This document shows, piece by piece, positions 6,113-7,734 of a stretch of DNA of 7,734 nt; positions within the stretch are counted from its first letter, which is position 1, and each line of letters starts with the position of its first letter. The notes below the pieces were generated by a model that saw only the letters and a list, made by a program, of their open reading frames with translations, was not told where the DNA came from and did no database searches. Made by a program: the position numbers and the translations under genes. Origin of the DNA: Hyphomicrobiales bacterium (GTDB taxonomy: Bacteria; Pseudomonadota; Alphaproteobacteria; Rhizobiales; Beijerinckiaceae). Location: contig JAQGKN010000094.1 in NCBI GenBank assembly GCA_028290085.1, positions 1-7,734 of the forward strand, written 5' to 3'.

Positions 6113-6844
6113 CTATAGAGGCGCGATGTCGCTACGCAAGTCGTGATCGCTCTTCGGGGCGAGACCCCGGGCTTTCGTCGGCGCGCCGCGCCCGAAGAGT
6201 AGATGGTAGAAACCCAAAATGATGAGGATCGTCAGCAGCCCCGAGATCAAGCTGTCGGAAAGATAATGGCCGCCGAAGGACATGCGAAGGGCCGCCACTC
6301 CGGTTCCGAAGATGAGTGCTGCTGCGACAGCTGGGGCGCGCACGCTGGGCGGCGCGAGCAGGGCGGGTGCCAGGGTCCAATAAGCGGATGAGGCTTCGCC
6401 CGAGACGAACGAGCAATTGCGGCCGCATTCACCGTCGAACTTGTACCAGGGCCGGAAGCGAAATTTTCCCCCCAGCTCCTGCGTCTGGACCGGGCGAGGC
6501 CGGTGTGAATGGTCCTTCAGAATCGTATTCACGAGAAGGCCGGGGCCGACTGCCAGTGTCAGCGCGAGGAAAAGAACGGCCCGGCCACCGGGCAATGGAA
6601 ATCGCCTGAAACCGGCGAATCTTGCAAGGCAGCCGATAACCGTGCCCGCAAAAAGCCCAAAAGGAACGATGTACCCCGCCTTGCGAAGAATTTCTCCAAT
6701 CGGCGACGCACCGATGAAGCCTCCAGAAGCGTTGACGAACAAACGGGCGGCCGAAAGGTCGAGATCCGGCCTAAGGCCCAGGATCACGCCCGTGACGAGC
6801 AGGAGGCCCAGTGCAATGATGAATCCGACGCGTCGCAAAAGCAT
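6113..6844 (-). CDS. PAP2-superfamily membrane phosphatase
   Basis: From the ATG at 6844 this is a 243-residue integral membrane protein of the PAP2 (lipid phosphatase/haloperoxidase) superfamily. Motif C1, KX6RP, is K110...R117-P118 in KDHSHRPRP. Motif C2 reads SFVSGEAS, with S148 and G149 kept but Glu150 where the family consensus PSGH has His. Motif C3, RX5HX3D, is R187, H193 and D197 in [11 protein letters not shown]. Several hydrophobic helices are evident, beginning with one at about residues 6-24. Likely substrates are phosphatidylglycerophosphate, undecaprenyl pyrophosphate or lipid A phosphates at the membrane; sequence does not decide. The frame stays open to a GTG at 6979, but that start would overlap the divergent gene by 38 bp and adds about 45 polar residues, so 6844 is preferred. 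A GTG at 6853 is an alternative. It precedes argG by 61 bp. Confidence 0.85.
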   Translation of the reverse strand: MLLRRVGFIIALGLLLVTGVILGLRPDLDLSAARLFVNASGGFIGASPIGEILRKAGYIVPFGLFAGTVIGCLARFAGFRRFPLPGGRAVLFLALTLAVGPGLLVNTILKDHSHRPRPVQTQELGGKFRFRPWYKFDGECGRNCSFVSGEASSAYWTLAPALLAPPSVRAPAVAAALIFGTGVAALRMSFGGHYLSDSLISGLLTILIILGFYHLLFGRGAPTKARGLAPKSDHDLRSDIAPL

Positions 6845-6941
6845 TCCTGCCACAGCCGTCAAAGATTGTTCTAATAGCTGGAGCACGGCGGGGCTGCAGC
6901 TGGTATGTTTCTTTCTATTAGCCGAAGCGATGTGAGAGAAG
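6845..6941. promoter_or_regulatory. Divergent promoter region with a spaced inverted repeat
   Basis: This 97-bp gap lies between the divergent PAP2 and isomerase-family genes and should hold both promoters. CTAATAG (6871-6877) and CTATTAG (6915-6921) are exact reverse complements with centres 44 bp apart, about four helical turns. An 8-bp palindrome GCTGCAGC lies between them at 6893-6900. The repeats could be sites of one regulator, or each could be part of a -10 element. Assignment is inference. Confidence 0.35.
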
Positions 6942-7538
6942 ATGACGAGCGTCGATTTCTGGTATGATTTCGCCAGCACTTATTCATATCCCTCCGCGAT
7001 GCGGATCGAGAAACTCGCGGCGGAGCGCGATCTGGAGGTTGTCTGGCGCCCTTTTTTGCTCGGGCCTGTTTTTGCCGAGCTTGGCTGGCGCAACTCACCC
7101 TTCAACCTATTCCCGGTGAAGGGCCGATACATGTGGCGTGATCTTGAGCGCGTCTGCGCCCGCCATCACCTGCCATTCCAGCCGCCTGATCCTTTCCCGC
7201 AAAACAGCCTTCTGGCGATTCGCACAGCTCTGGCGCTCGACGACGCGCGCCGCCCGGAATTCTCACGCGCCGTGTTTGAGGCCGAATTCGCACACGGACT
7301 GGCGATTGCCGAGCGGGCCACGCTCGCCGACATTTTGACGCAGATGGACCTCCACGCATCCGCCGTTCTGGAGGAGGCGGCGCTGCCCGCTGTGAAGCAG
7401 AAGCTGAAAACCCATTCCGACGCCGCCAAGCGCCTCGGCATTTTCGGGGCGCCCATGCTCGTGACGGATGAGGGCGAACTGTTTTGGGGGCATGATCGCC
7501 TTGAAGAGGGGCTCGATTGGGCTGTCGGGCGCCGGTAG
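6942..7538 (+). CDS. 2-hydroxychromene-2-carboxylate isomerase family protein (DsbA-like)
   Basis: The 198-residue product belongs to the DsbA-like/GST-kappa family that includes 2-hydroxychromene-2-carboxylate (HCCA) isomerase, a glutathione-dependent enzyme of naphthalene degradation. The N-terminal strand-loop VDFWYDFASTYSY (residues 4-16) matches the family pattern, with Ser12 aligned to the catalytic/GSH-activating serine. The usual Ser-Pro is Ser-Thr here. A helical insertion covers roughly 60-165. The C-terminal GIFGAPMLV, with likely cis-Pro171, and LFWGHDRLE (180-188) are diagnostic of the group. There is no CXXC motif, so a disulfide oxidase role is unlikely. The ATG at 6942 has a close purine-rich GAGAGAAG before it. 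No aromatic catabolism genes are nearby, so a general glutathione-linked detoxification role is as plausible as the named reaction. Confidence 0.88.
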   Translation: MTSVDFWYDFASTYSYPSAMRIEKLAAERDLEVVWRPFLLGPVFAELGWRNSPFNLFPVKGRYMWRDLERVCARHHLPFQPPDPFPQNSLLAIRTALALDDARRPEFSRAVFEAEFAHGLAIAERATLADILTQMDLHASAVLEEAALPAVKQKLKTHSDAAKRLGIFGAPMLVTDEGELFWGHDRLEEGLDWAVGRR

Positions 7539-7552
7539 CCGCCCATTGCTCC

Positions 7553-7581
7553 TTGCGGGGTATCGCGCGGCTGCCTAGTTT
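7553..7581 (+). promoter_or_regulatory. Possible sigma70-type promoter before the MoeB/ThiF gene
   Basis: TTGCGG (7553-7558) and TAGTTT (7576-7581) are separated by 17 bases, the ideal spacing, but each matches only part of the consensus. Transcription starting about seven bases past the -10 would begin at or next to the ATG at 7588. That would give a leaderless mRNA and would agree with the lack of a Shine-Dalgarno there. Weak evidence. Confidence 0.25.
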
Positions 7582-7587
7582 GCGGCC

Positions 7588-7734
7588 ATGGCTTTGTCAT
7601 CCGAAGAAATCGAGCGCTACGCGCGCCACATCGTGCTGCTGGGCGTTGGTGGCCCAGGTCAGCAAAAGCTGAAGGCCGCGCGCGTTCTGGTCATTGGTGC
7701 AGGTGGACTCGGCTCACCGGTGCTGCAATATCTG
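7588..7734 (+). CDS. MoeB/ThiF/HesA-family adenylyltransferase, 5' part (partial)
   Basis: The 49 visible codons start MALSSEEIERYARHIVL, then GGPGQQKLKAARVLVIGAGGLGSP, the conserved N-terminus of bacterial E1-like enzymes. The GAGGLGSP nucleotide-binding loop is at residues 37-44. These enzymes adenylate the C-terminal Gly-Gly of a sulfur carrier such as MoaD or ThiS, for molybdopterin or thiamine biosynthesis. The window ends before the catalytic Cys, zinc ligands and any rhodanese domain, so MoeB and ThiF cannot be told apart. The ATG at 7588 fits the family start; no Shine-Dalgarno is visible. It follows the isomerase-family gene by 49 bp and might be co-transcribed with it. Confidence 0.9.
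   Translation, partial: MALSSEEIERYARHIVLLGVGGPGQQKLKAARVLVIGAGGLGSPVLQYL

Noticed and set aside
1..7734. A novel defence, mobile or biosynthetic system
   Set aside because: All confident genes are standard core functions. No array, recombinase, toxin-antitoxin or unusual gene cluster was found; the only unexplained DNA is the rpsT-dnaA gap.

Overview
The window is about 7.7 kb of high-GC chromosomal DNA from an alphaproteobacterium, most likely Hyphomicrobiales. Support for this is the rpsT-dnaA gene order, the character of the DnaA, TypA and ArgG proteins, and GANTC (CcrM-type) sites clustered upstream of dnaA. I cannot name the genus from sequence alone. Nearly all coding capacity is core housekeeping. 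I see no CRISPR array, insertion sequence, toxin-antitoxin pair, phage gene or defence system. The least explained DNA is the ~900 bp gap between rpsT and dnaA.

Layout. Positions 1-98 hold the 3' end of rpsT (ribosomal protein S20), closed by a strong intrinsic terminator. Positions 149-1052 have no confidently identifiable gene. They hold seven GANTC sites in 280 bp, a full match to the IHF consensus, a short palindrome, a degenerate tRNA-3'-end-like stretch on the minus strand, one DnaA-box-like 9-mer, a possible 45-codon ORF with a strong Shine-Dalgarno, and a two-step hairpin just before dnaA. dnaA (replication initiator) follows on the plus strand and ends in a terminator. A second terminator facing the other way closes the convergent gene typA (BipA ribosome-associated GTPase).

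Upstream of typA on the minus strand lie argG (argininosuccinate synthase) and a PAP2-superfamily membrane phosphatase. The phosphatase is divergent from a plus-strand DsbA-like 2-hydroxychromene-2-carboxylate isomerase family gene. The window ends inside the first 49 codons of a MoeB/ThiF/HesA-type adenylyltransferase.

Functionally the genes are mostly independent: ribosome synthesis, replication initiation, translational GTPase, arginine biosynthesis, envelope lipid phosphatase, thiol/aromatic isomerase-like protein, and sulfur-carrier activation. Only the PAP2-argG pair is spaced closely enough (61 bp) to suggest co-transcription. The main open questions are regulatory: how the rpsT-dnaA gap controls dnaA, and whether it carries small genes or an origin-like element.
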